Shown here: piece by piece, positions 35,233-47,005 of the stretch
Layout of the letters: the number at the start of each line of letters is the position of its first letter
Numbering within the stretch: the stretch's first letter is position 1
Origin: Aurelia coerulea
Lineage: Eukaryota; Cnidaria; Scyphozoa; Semaeostomeae; Ulmaridae
Reading direction: 5' to 3'
Assembly: GCA_039566865.1 (NCBI GenBank)
Contig: CM076951.1
Location: forward strand, 16,501,484 to 16,565,483
Length of the DNA: 64,000 nt
Program-made: the position numbers and the translations under genes
The notes under the pieces: generated by a model
The model's input: only the letters and a program-made list of their open reading frames with translations
What the model was told of the DNA's origin: nothing
Database searches by the model: none

Positions 35233-36514
35233 TTATGAGATCTTTAATGTTTTCATTGTACACCGCACGTGTAAAGAGGACATTTTTAGGAGATTAAGCG
35301 TTTCGCAAGTTTAAATGCATAATTTTTCTGGCAATTTCACAGTAGTTTCCATTGTACGTGTTCATTGCGTAGCAGTAGGCCGGTATTCTATGACGTATTT
35401 TTCTCTGCGCAATATATCTATTTTAGAGTTCTAGAAAAAGAAAATTATCTTCTCTTTCGTTTCGCTCAATTTAACTACAATTGTTGACCATTTGAGATGG
35501 CCCTCCATTTTCACGAGCGCTTTCTCCGATGAAGGAAAATAGAATACTTGAAACGGCAGTAACGATGCACCAACCAAGAAACCTATCATTCCCATGATGT
35601 CATCCTAATTTGTTTTTGCAAACATGCATGTAGCAGAGACGAATTGAAAAGCAATGTCAGGGCATGATGATATATAAATATACTCATGAATCATAAGATA
35701 GCGGACGATATCTAAATTAATATGACAGAGATTACAATACACAGGGTGCACCATAAAATAAACTTAGAAAACTGCAATGTAAAATTGAGTACTAGGATCA
35801 AAGGACAATGATATAAACGCTGTTTTGTAGCTAAACAGCAAGCCTGCATCATCACTATTTTGCTATTTTCATCGAGATGAAAAGTTAGTAATAATAATGA
35901 TTTTGCCAATTATTGATTTCTATAAAGATCACATAAAAAGGATGGCAATGTTGGTAAGTTATTTAGCTATAAAGACATTTTAAGTAACTTCTTTCTAGCC
36001 TTTCGCTATATTTTCTCCCACAACTTTTCTATGTCGCACAGATAAATTTTATCAAAACAGAGCCAACGAATTTAGCATAAAGCTTTACAAATACTGCAAA
36101 GTAAAAGTATGAATTACACAAAAAGGCCCATATTACTACAATCAGTGGTTGCAGGGTTCGTTTTGCGTAAGAGAAGCCACAAATATTGCAGGAGTTTCAA
36201 TGCCTATTAGACCTTGAAACATTGTCTGAAGGATGGATAATCTTTGCCATTAAATCTTTAGTTACATTATTTACGTGATTGCAATGTATGTGAAGACAAA
36301 ATTTTTGATTAAATTTCTTCTACTGGGCCAGTGGAGAAGCTGATCTGTGAAACTCCATGCTTTGATGTTGTCTTTTAATTCATTTTCAACTGCGATAAAG
36401 CTATATTCTAACCAAAGTAATACCCAGCCAGTTCGCAGGACGCAACGTCACAATAACATTGAAGACACGATTATCTCTCAGAGACATTTTGTACGTACTG
36501 TACCCGTTGAGTTA
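35233..36514. other. No recognisable gene
   Basis: AT-rich; only short unremarkable open frames. A CAGGGTGCACCATAAAATAA word near 35741 resembles a mariner-type end, but I found no partner. Confidence 0.5.
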
Positions 36515-37056
36515 CCGGGTGTTCCAAAAAAGTACTCCTGTTTGAAAAATCACCAAAATTTGATTTCACAGCCGATCTGCAATTTTCTTTTTTTTCACAT
36601 AGACCAAGGACCAAATTATTTTCTAAAATATAGCCTACCTTGTAATTCACTTAAAAATTAGCAAATCTAGTCCTTTTTAGGGCTACCTGGTTTTGAGTCA
36701 TACTGCAGAAAACCACTGATGATTGCCAGATCAATTTCTTTGTTGCATGTAAAGCTTCATAATTTGGTCATAAATGACAACAAGAATGTGCCTTATCATT
36801 GGAGGCTAAACTGATGAGGAAAAATCTGAAGATTTTGACTCTTAGGCAAGCTGAGTGCTTCGCTTGAAAGCCATAGCTAAAAATGAGGTTTTTAACGTGA
36901 AACTTGTCTACCTTGCTGTAACAAAAGTAAACATTTGATCATCTACGAACATTTTTGAATCTATGAAAAAAACAACTCAAAAAAATTTCATCAAAGGTTT
37001 GATAATCAATTTTTGATGATTTTTCAAACCAGGGTACTTTTTTATGGGACACCCAG
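36515..37056. mobile_element. 542-bp mariner-type MITE
   Basis: The ends CCGGGTGTTCCAAAAAAGTA and TACTTTTTTATGGGACACCC are inverted repeats of about 50 bp, continuing through TTTGAAAAATCA. Both are flanked by TA. Noncoding interior. The size and ends fit a nonautonomous mariner-type element. Confidence 0.85.
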
Positions 37057-39233
37057 TAGAAAACGAACGGCCTTTGAAAGGATACTGACCCCTGAATACA
37101 ACAGCAATAGTATTTGTTATTATCTTGTTGAAAGCCAACATGCTAAGTCAGCAGGAATATTGCTGCCTAAGATAAACTACTTTTTCCAAAAAGGGGAGGG
37201 ATTCTCCGAGAAGGCCCCTTTAAAATGATTTCGATAATGGTCCAAAATCACGACCGAATTCCCCCTCGATTTCTGCCCCACTAAAATGACTTGCGTACCT
37301 TAGCACGTGTTTTCCTCTTTGGACGACAAACAATTCTTGCCCAGTAGTATAAGAAACTTACCTTGCGTTCCTTTGGCAATCAAAAAAATCAAGATTTGTT
37401 TCAAATTCATTCAAATTCAGATGAAACAAAGATAAAATCTTAAACAATACAATCATGATTGTTTTGATTGCCAAAGGAACGCATTGTTAGTTATGGAGAT
37501 TTTATTCTCCCAGGAGGACAACATATGCTAACACCTGTAAAATGTTATTTTTGTTAGGAAGGAGAACGGAAGACATTTTGTAGTTTTTTTCATTCTTTTG
37601 CCGGTTCTGAAGCGGCTTTTCTGTAGAAAATCTCCCATAGAAGTGGAAAAAAATAGTTGATCAAGGCTGCGTCGATTTTCCAAATCGAATTGAATATATT
37701 GGCTAAAGACATTTTTAAATTGTATTGCTTTGATATTCAGGGAGCAGTATCTATTCCAACGCCTTACATGTTTGTTTTTCTCACCCAGTATAATATCACT
37801 TCTACAAGTTAGCTACTAATATGTTTAACTAAGTATATTTGCCATATTTCACGTGTTTCATGGATGATGAAAACCCAGTGCTCTTATCACAAAATGGTTT
37901 CTTATCATGGTTACATTTTTGTATCAAAATAGGTGAATACACGATGTCTTCCCGCACACGCAAGTTTTTGAAATTCAGTCGGAAATGTATCTAGTTGCTT
38001 GGAATTAGCTACCCTGTTCTGGTGTAAACTATGCTCTTTGTATCCAGCGTGAAATAAATTCTTCATTATTCTTATTATCATTATTTCCATTATTACCATA
38101 TTGTGGCCATTATAGGAGAACTTGCTCCTCGCATGTTAAATATGGTAAATAAAAATCACAGTCCTCTCTTACTGCCCATCATCATTATCATCATCATCCT
38201 CATTATCATCATCATAACGAAAAAGGTCTTGTTTTATTTTTTTCGAAGGAAGCCTCTTCATTGGAGATTCAGCCACCATTCTTCCTTTCTTCAATACTAG
38301 TCTTTCTAAAGCTTGCATCTTAGACTTACTTCTCTCTTCGAGGCTCTTGATCAGCTGGCTTAGTTCTGTGCAGTTCTTCGTCTGACATCACATCACACAT
38401 CAGTTCCTTTGTCATATTGCTCTAAAAGGTCATTTCTTCAGGAAGCACGTGTTTACTCCTTGCTTCAAAGAGCTGAAGGTGAAAATTAAGGGAGATTAAC
38501 GCTTGGAACACTTTTCAGTGTACAATAAATCCAAAGTATTAACTGAAAATAATAGGGCAAATGCCCCCAAATGCCATAGATTCATCCTCACTTGCTGATG
38601 GAGAGCACTGATAATTTGTCAGTCCTAATTTTATCCGTTTGATGACTTGACTAAGTTAGCCCTATCCAGACTAGGCTTTTTGAAAATTTGGCATTTGGGG
38701 AGAATATTTGTAACAGAGCATATTTGATCAACTGGCTTACTGTTTGCTGACTGACAGCTAGAACTTACAAACAAATATGAGAGAATATGGGCTCCAGCAA
38801 AATTTTGATTGGCTTGCAATAAGACACACCAATAGGAAGTGTTTAAACCACAGTGCTTTAGAAACCAGGGTAATCGTAAATTTTTTGGCCCTTTATACCC
38901 CATTTACCATCCTTCATTATAGCATTTCTCATGGTTGAGAAAGTCAGATTTCTTAACTTTTTGAGGATCAAACACAATTGATATTGTACTGAGTACAGTC
39001 ACATTTGATGGAGGCATTTTATCTGAATAGCTGGAATAATACCCTTGGTTCTAGAGCCTTCTTTTTTAATACTGTTATTTTTGTTGGCTCTGGTACCCGG
39101 GGTACTCGAAAAACTGCATATCAACAGACAACAGTGAACACAATTTTGCAATGAATTCTCTCCTCGAATCTAGACTAGGCCATAGTACATGCCAGGGGCG
39201 GTCAAGCAATGTAGATAGTTTGACCCCTCTTTG
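37057..39233. other. No recognisable gene; hairpin and microsatellite only
   Basis: 37365-37482 is a hairpin with 17-21 bp arms (GCGTTCCTTTGGCAATC and its complement). 38164-38218 is an ATC/ATT-rich microsatellite. The remainder is AT-rich without coding features. Confidence 0.55.
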
Positions 39234-39242
39234 TCCTTGGAG

Positions 39243-39294
39243 TACCCTGGGTACCAGACTCTCTAACATGTTAGAGAGTCTGGTACCCAGGGTA
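39243..39294. mobile_element. 52-bp perfect palindrome with 9-bp target duplication
   Basis: TACCCTGGGTACCAGACTCT plus CTAACA is followed immediately by its exact reverse complement, with no loop. TCCTTGGAG is duplicated at 39234-39242 and 39295-39303. It looks like two terminal inverted repeats with nothing between them. A related word (TCTGGTACCCGGGGTA) lies near 39090. Confidence 0.85.
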
Positions 39295-39904
39295 TCCTTG
39301 GAGCAGAAATAAACCAAACCAGTTTTTTCGAGGTCAATGGGAAATGTATAACTCTTGGGTTAAAACCATTTTTTGAAGGATAGAAAAAGAAAAAATGGGC
39401 CTAAATTTGCATTAATCGAAGGTTTTAAATAGTAGACTTAGTTTCTCTAGCCCAATGCATGGAAGCGTGTCTTACTTACCAGATATTCAAAGTATGGTGC
39501 CGATATATAAATATCTATGAAAGCAAAGCTTTTCTGAAAATTTTAATGGATATAGTAGTAGTGAAAGATGCGCCTAAGATGTACCCAAGATGCAGTGTTG
39601 TACGTTCTAGTCAAAACAGTAGTTTTCTAGAATTACCAGTGAATAATCGTAAAATAGGCGACTTGCTTGTTCAGGCTTCCTTGTTGCCCTAGGGGTGCAC
39701 TAATTTTAACTATCCTAGTACTGTGCCTGAGAACCCCGTTACATACAGTTTTATCTTTAGCAAGTATAGAAAAATCCAAATAATATCTAAACAATGTCTA
39801 AACAATTCTTGATCAAACACACAGTTTTTTATGTCGGACACTAAAATGGCAAAAATTCTAAGAAACTTTAGTATATTATTAGCCAAATATTCACATGGCA
39901 TGCA

Positions 39905-40252
39905 CGCGCCTTCGCATTCCGGAAAAGAAAGATTTGGTTTCAGAAAGAAAGACATGGTTTGTATTTTTGAAGAAGAATTTTGGCTTCTAAAACAATTATT
40001 TTGGTTTCTTAAAAAAGAAGTTTGGTTTCTAAAAGAAAAATTTGAGTTTTGAAAAGAAAGATTTGCCTTTGAAGAGAAAGATTTGATTTTGAAAAGAAAG
40101 ATTTGATTTTGAAAAGAAAGATTTGGTTTTGAAAAGAAAAGAGTGGTTTTGAAAAGAAATGTTTGGCTTTGAAAAGAAAGTTTTGGTTGTGAAAAGAAAG
40201 ACTCGGTTTTGAAAAAGAAAGATTTGGTTTTGAAAAAGAAAGATTTGGTTTG
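39905..40252. repeat. About 20-bp minisatellite, GAAAAGAAAGATTTGGTTTT
   Basis: Some fifteen degenerate tandem units. Both minus-strand open frames across it (rich in Phe, Gln, Lys, Ser) are repeat artefacts. Confidence 0.9.
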
Positions 40253-40259
40253 ACTTGTT

Positions 40260-43200
40260 GGCCACCGTAGATACCAGCCATGACTGCATAGGGGAGAAAG
40301 AACCGAAATTTTCTGTCTATAAAACTATCAACAACAACAGTAACAACAACAGTTGTAGAAACATGAGTGAATTCATTCCTCAGTAACTAGAATTTAGCCA
40401 TATTTTGCAATCTAAACTTGCAATCCACACAATTAGTAACCATTTATCAAAATATGCCATAAATTCAATGATTCCTGTCAGAATTTATCTTTAAACGGTC
40501 ATGAATTCATGCTTTTTTGAATCATTTCTCTTAAAAATCTTCTGAAGATAGACATCTAACCCTATTCGTACTTGGGGGGGGGGGGCGTTTTTCGCCCCCC
40601 TGCCAGTTTTTGCTGCATTACGCTGAAACGACAAGAGATACAACCACCAGTTTTGGTGACTTTTACTGAAATTTCATAGGCAACTAAATTCTTAACATTT
40701 CATTGTTCTACCTCTGATCATGTGACCACAGTAATACCATATTTGGAGAGTAGTCAACAAAAAAAATCTTAAAATGTCCGTAGGTTTCGTGTCGTTTGCT
40801 TGATCGATCTCAAACATGCACCATTCGATTGCATTTGATGAGTACTTTCATTTGATATATAATTTTTTTAAATTTGCTGATGTCAGCAAAATTTAATATC
40901 TATGACGTTATTCACATTTATGACGTCATTTACCTAATAAAGAAGTGTCAAATATAAATTTTTTTAGTCTAATTTGCTTCATCTTATTAATTTGATTCAT
41001 TTTGAGTCTATATTTACTAGATAAAAGGGCAGGACTGGCAAAAACCTGCGATGAAAGTAAAAGCATGCAACAAAAGGCTAATTTAAGGATAATTGTGCTA
41101 AAAATAGAAACTAAAAATTTTTGCAAAGTATGTATATTTGAACTATGACATTTTTCTTTAAGTGGTTGATTAAATAGAATTTTTCTGGTTAAGAAGGTCT
41201 AAATTTGCCAATTTTCGTCAGTTTCTCAGTTGCCTAGCAACGAATTTAAGGTACTAGTCTAGTCCAAATTCTAAAATCTGTGTCTTTTATCCAAATAGAC
41301 TAAAAACTTGAACCCAGGGGTAGTTTGACATGACAAATCTGAATATCATATTTAAAATCTAAAAATAGAATTGGTTACCATGGAAACCAAAGAATAAAGA
41401 CATTTTACTATCAATGATTACAGAGTCTTAATTTCTGGAAGGGTCCAATGAATGCATGAAAACTGTATATTTTCCAACTTTTTAAATGTAGGAGAATGCA
41501 ATTGGTTACCTAAAAAGCTCAAATTTATTTATTTTATTTAATTTTAACCTCAAATTAGGAAATTCAGTAATTTTGGTGAAAGTTGTTGGATTATATCAGT
41601 TTCTATTGCCAAGACCTTTGGGCCCATGATAGTGGCATATGTACAATTGCACTCTACATAGAACAAGGAGCAAAATGATATATAGTAGTTTACTATTGAC
41701 ATTAGTACCTTGGAGATTAAGATCGCGTAATTTCAAGAAACTGCGCAAAAGCAAATTTTCGGAGAAACACAAATAAACATTTGTTAATGATCAAGGGAGA
41801 CATTTTACTTGATAGAACCTTTATCTTTCTACCTGAGACAAATAAATACACCCTACTACCAAAAGAAAGTTGTCTGATTGGTAAAATTATGTAATTCACT
41901 TCTTCTTGAGCAAAAATTGTGATCTAAATGGTACATAATGCTCCATATATAGTATGGTTCTGAATGAAAACAATTTTTTAAAATCCACGAGACATATGTA
42001 ATATTTCCCTTTCTTTCTCTTTCTTTGCTGTTCTGTCTTTTTTACTTTTAAATCCTGGTTACTACTTCCTCTGTCTGCAGATTTCATTCTGTTCATGTTT
42101 GCTCATTTCACAGAGTTATGCGGATTTACGACTTGGTCCATCTTCAACATATATGATGAAGAAGTCTCGTATAGCTTCATTCCAAATTTACAAAGCTAGC
42201 CATTAATGTGCATGTTCAGTAGCAGTCTTTAGAACTTCATAAAAACATTTGTAATTTTGGAGAAACCTCTTGATCAAAGTTCATTGATCTATTGGGTTTT
42301 GCAACAGAATTTCTCTTTCAAGTAAAGTACCCACAAAGTGTCCGAATGTTTACATAACGGACAGTTGTGTAAAACAACTAATTTCTTCATGGCACTTTCT
42401 TGAATAAGGAAAAATGTTCTCTTGTCTTCCTTTTCATTAGTTCCAATCTCAAAATCATTGTTGATTTCTTCAAAGTAACCACAAGTCAGTCCTCATTGAC
42501 GCAAGAAAGTACAGGAACCTGCATGGCTGCCTTCCCCATGTTTGGCATGATAATAATAGGGCCTAACTTCGCCTTCGGATTGCACAAGCGATTTCATCTG
42601 TTCTTGCGTGATTCTCTTCACTTTGATTCGTCCTTTCCTTTGCCCCTCGATTTAATCATGTGTTCAAATGTTTGTACTTCCATCTTTGATATCAAATAGC
42701 GTAATTAGAGTACAAATATCGACGAAAACTTTATCGCAGACACACAACTCAATCCCGTAATGGAATGAAGCACGTTGAAATGCGGTCAGGTGACTCGATT
42801 GACCAATCAGCAGCGCTAAACTACAATGGTTACTAAGCAACATCTATTTTGTTGTTTTACCAGAACCAAAATGAATGCAAATTTCATGACTGCTGTACAT
42901 GAAGTAAAGCAAAGAACAGTTTCAATCGACAGACCAAGAAGAGAGCTTTCTGATGATATCAAGAAACCTTGGGTAGCCAAATTTTTACTGACATTATCTC
43001 CACGGCAAAATTGAGGTTTTGGCTACATTTTGTTTCAAGAAATTGGCGAAATTATCATGACCACCCTGGGTTTCTTATATTATTTCAGCAAAAATACTTG
43101 AGCTACAACCAAAAGCGATGCACAAACAGAAACTACAAACATTGCACTACATTTCTACTTCAAAAACAAAAATTTGAAATTTTTTCCAAAAATTGATAGT

Positions 43201-44705
43201 TTTGGACTAGACAAGTACCTTAAGAATTGATTATGGCATCAAATAAAAATCATGAATTTCTTACCTGTTTTCCTTTCTCTTGAATCTTGGCTTTTCTTGA
43301 GCTTAGACAAGAAGGAGAGGGAATGCTAAGATTTCAAGTTGTAAAAAGGTATCATTCTTTGATAAAGACATGGGAGACATATGTTATTGTAGATATAAGA
43401 ATTCCTAATATCAGACTAGTTTCTCCGTCCTCTTGTGCGGTTACTTGCATTTTCACACAGAACGACATCACATACCTTAAAGGTATGCAGGACTGGAGCC
43501 TATTTCTAGACATTAGGCTTCGCATTTTCCTAAAGATTTTCTCATGCCAATGTGCTTTTCTAAAATGATTCTCCGTAGGAATGAAAGAAGTTTAACTTAC
43601 GTGTCTTTTGCGCGTCCATAAAAGCCTTGACAGGATATTTCGAAGCCATTGTTACTTCAGTTTTTATGACCAATATTTCTCTTGGGTGACCGAGATGTTG
43701 TTGGCTTGCTGATACAAGTTGAAAGACTGACTTTTGGCGCCCAATTGAATACTCGTGACATCATCCATTCAGTTCGAAATTCGTATTTGCCAAATGGATG
43801 AAAAGGCCAACACGTTTTCCCGAGGCATGTGCATAACGCTTTTGATCTTTATGTCACCCTTCCATCATGCTTAATTAAAGCCGCGGATTAATGCCGCAAA
43901 ATTTACCACAACGCATTCAAGGTCAGCTTTTCTATTGCCTTTAGGAAAAAGTTTATTATGCCTGGTCAATTCTAATAATGAATCTATTATCCGAATGCAT
44001 TTCGTTTTCAATTTGACCATTTCGAAATTGATGATGAGAAAAGCGATTGTAGTTTCTCGAGCAATTGGGAACCAGCCTTTGAAGAACTCTCCTTAGTAAC
44101 TTAAAAATTTGACTTGGTTACAAGAGCAGGATGACCTGATTGAAGTTCAAAAGTTCATATTTCTTTTTTGTACAAAACTTGATTAGCTAAAAATAGCTAA
44201 ACCATTTGCTAAGTACTTTCGTCCCCAGCTGACCACAGATGAAGGAAAAGATCCGAGAGAAAATGCTTGTTTTCGTTCTCCCTTTTTTCGACCTTAGCTG
44301 ACGAATTATTGTGACCAGTTTTAGAGGCAAATATGTAACAAATGTCTCTGTTACTTCAAGGCTATATCTGAGGTAACAGCCAACACAGCAATCTTAATAG
44401 ATATGTTACATCATAGTAAATCCAATATAGAAACAATTTCTTCATTACTTGTATGCCGTTCATACTAAGATTTTACATAAAAATATCGGATTAAATGTAG
44501 TTAGATTTTGTGGGGATGGGTAGTTTGGAAATTAAATGGAAATGGGAAATCTTCATAGAAGGAGACTATGCGTGTTGATTTATGCACGGTAGACGCTTAG
44601 CAGATTAAGAGTGTAAATTCCCAAGATAGGAAACTGTTGTGAAATTAGTGAAATAAAATTTCCACTTTGGAAACTAAAGGAGATTTCAACATGTCACATA
44701 GTAGA
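40260..44705. other. Gene-poor AT-rich stretch
   Basis: Nothing longer than about 100 codons is open and no motif is recognisable. A G-run/C-run pair near 40577-40602 (GGGGGGGGGG, CGCCCCCC) could form a small hairpin. Confidence 0.5.
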
Positions 44706-44739
44706 AATTATGTTGAAATTATCCTTTTTCTTGCCGTGG

Positions 44740-45124
44740 ATCTTGACCAAGTGTCACTTCCTTGGATGCTCTAAGACTTTTAAGAAGCTGAACTGCTATA
44801 GACACCAAAAGCTGATGTATGATGTTGGCCTTGAATTTAAGTGCAAAATTGGAGACTGCAATAAAGCATACAGCCACAGGCACTTGGTTGAAGGGCACAT
44901 GGTGTGTCACACAGGTGAAAAAATGCTAGAATGCAAAACGTGTTCAAAAAAAGTTATATACGAGCACAATTTGAAATGACTTCACCGATGCAAGAGGTTT
45001 GCAGCATCACAAAATTGCAAAGCAAGAAGAAGGATTGAAATTTGTGTGCAAGATCTGCCACAAAGCATACCAATATTCATCTGGACTCACGAGAAATGCA
45101 CTGACTTGCACTGCTAGCGCTAGT
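44740..45124 (+). pseudogene. C2H2 zinc-finger gene remnant
   Basis: One frame gives CHFLGCSKTFKKLNCYRH, then CKIGDCNKAYSHRHLVEGHM, VCHTGEKMLECKTCSKK, ending at a TGA near 44978. Another frame then resumes with VCKICHKAYQYSSGL up to a TAA. Four finger-like units with a TGEK linker are visible, but the first and third lack a proper final His and the frame breaks between units three and four. It is a decayed or partly spliced zinc-finger gene whose target is unknown. Confidence 0.6.
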
Positions 45125-45216
45125 AAGTAAGAACATATTGCTCACTTTTTTTGTTTTGCTGACTTGCACTGCTAGTGCTAGTAAGTAAAAGAACATATTG
45201 CTCATTTTTTTCGTCT
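45101..45216. repeat. 58-bp tandem duplication
   Basis: CTGACTTGCACTGCTAGCGC, TAGTAAGTAA and GAACATATTGCTCA occur twice with small differences. The duplication includes the end of the zinc-finger frame and a GTAAGT donor-like word. Confidence 0.85.
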
Positions 45217-45887
45217 TATTAATTGCATACAGGAGAAATTAATTCTCAATTTATCAGTGTTATCTATACGTAGTTTTTTCGCTCAGAGACAATATTAAGA
45301 AGTATCAGATTTTTATCAAATTTATTTAAATCATTTACTCATCCACTTAAGTGAGATAGTACGAGCAAAAGTTTATTCTAGTGTTAACCCACATCATATT
45401 TTTTACTTGGAAGCCACCAGATCTCTATTCCCCATACATTTAAGCATCAAGAGGATGTTTGCCGTACACAACTATATTGATATCCTTGCCATCTGGAAAA
45501 TGATTCGATAGTGGATGCTTGAATATAAAATTGAAGAATTCCGTCAGGGCGCGAAGCGCCCGCAATGGAATTCAGATTTTATGAATAAAATCGAAGCACG
45601 ATTTAATAGTGGATTCAAGCCCATTCTCTTGGCATATTGGAGCCCAGACGGAAACCAAAAACCCGGACCAACGGACCACAGGACCAATGAAGAAGACCCT
45701 GAATCAGAGTGACAATAAATAAAACACAGATTTTGATGCACTCAAATTTTCAATATAACGAATGAACACAACTGTTTCATCTCTCTTCATCTCCTGAAGA
45801 ATCTGCGACCTGAAGAATGAAGGAAAATAAACTCATTCCTATGTGACAAAGGGCTGGTGGGAGGGACAGTATTAGATCGTACTTCGA

Positions 45888-46030
45888 TTTTATTCATAAA
45901 ATCTGAATTCCATTGCAGGCGCTTCGCGCCCTGACGGAATTCTTCAATTTTATTTCATAAAATCTCCGCCGATCTAATACTGGATTCAAGTCCATTCTCC
46001 TTACATATTGGAGCCCAGACTCCCACACGT
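45888..46030 (-). repeat. Internal complementary region of the DIRS element
   Basis: The left half is the reverse complement of 45525-45592 (GGGCGCGAAGCGCCCGCAAT region). The right half is the reverse complement of 57713-57801 (TGGAGCCCAGACTCCCACAC). This joins the two element ends head to head, the hallmark of DIRS replication through a circular intermediate. Confidence 0.85.
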
Positions 46031-46037
46031 CCTCTGT

Positions 46038-47005
46038 TCAAAGCGTGGTACTGTTAGAGAAAAGAGAATTTTGAAACTTGCTTGCAGAATTAACCACTGA
46101 ATTGTTGTAATGTTTCTGCCAAGTAGTTTTCCCTGACTACTGACCCCTTTTCAAATGTCCTTCAAAGAGCATCCCTCACATTTGGCTTTAGAAATGGATG
46201 CAGATCTACTAGAATGTGCCTTAAAAATGTTTATGTCTACCCCTGAATTTTCAAGCACAGCTTTTACCCAGCCTGAAATTGTTGATTTGGCAACCTCATT
46301 ATGAGGCTGGATTGTACTTAACAACAATTGACATTTGCTGCCTGCCCGCCATTGCAATGACCTTTTTAAATAAATATCAATAGCTGACACAACGCAAAGT
46401 TTCCTTTTTGATTCTAGTTCAAAAAATTCCAAGGATGGAGGGGGTTTTCCCTTTTTCCAGCTTTTGCTCACCTTTGTAAACTGAAAGATGTAGGAAGTGG
46501 CAGACCTTGTCATATACCTGATATCTAAATTTTGAATCTCTGAGCACCTACATGCTGCAGCCAATGCAAGCAGCATCGTTAACTTCAATGTTAACAGGCG
46601 ATCTGATAACTGGTCATTGTCTGGTAAATCATTCAAATATGAGAATACCTGTTCCACATCCCACACAAAAGAGTATCATGGTTGTGGTGGTTGTTGGTTA
46701 AATATCCCGGTCATCAATGAGGATACCCTGGGGTGTTGGCCTACTGGAATATTCTCAATTGGGTCATGGTATGCTGATATTGCAGACCGATGACGGTTTA
46801 TGGAACTGTATTTATAATCTAAATCATACAGTTCGGCCAAAAAGTCCAGCACAAAATTTAGAGGGCATTTAAGGGGATCAATTTGTTGTTTACTACACCA
46901 GCCAGACCACTTTCCCCAGGACGATTCGTAATTAGCAAGCGAACCTTGTATTCTGGCATTTGTGATAAGTCCTGCAGCCTTCTCTGATATTCCCTCGTTT
47001 GCCAA
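46038..47005 (-). pseudogene. DIRS tyrosine recombinase
   Basis: Two overlapping frames carry the enzyme. The N-terminal part (47005-46676) has a SAM-like core-binding region (GSLANYESSWGKWSGWC, INRHRSAISAYHDP). The catalytic part from 46666 has the Arg of CRCSEIQNLD and HSSR near 46190. At 46154 a one-base loss gives a stop; the restored frame reads LKRGQ, a TAG where Trp is expected, then SGKTTWQKHY with the likely nucleophile Tyr, ending at 46038. The enzyme would insert the circular DNA copy. Frameshifts and a nonsense change make it inactive. Confidence 0.85.

Noticed and set aside
42400..42699. 99-codon ORF
   Set aside because: No motif, no splice context, and composition like the surroundings.
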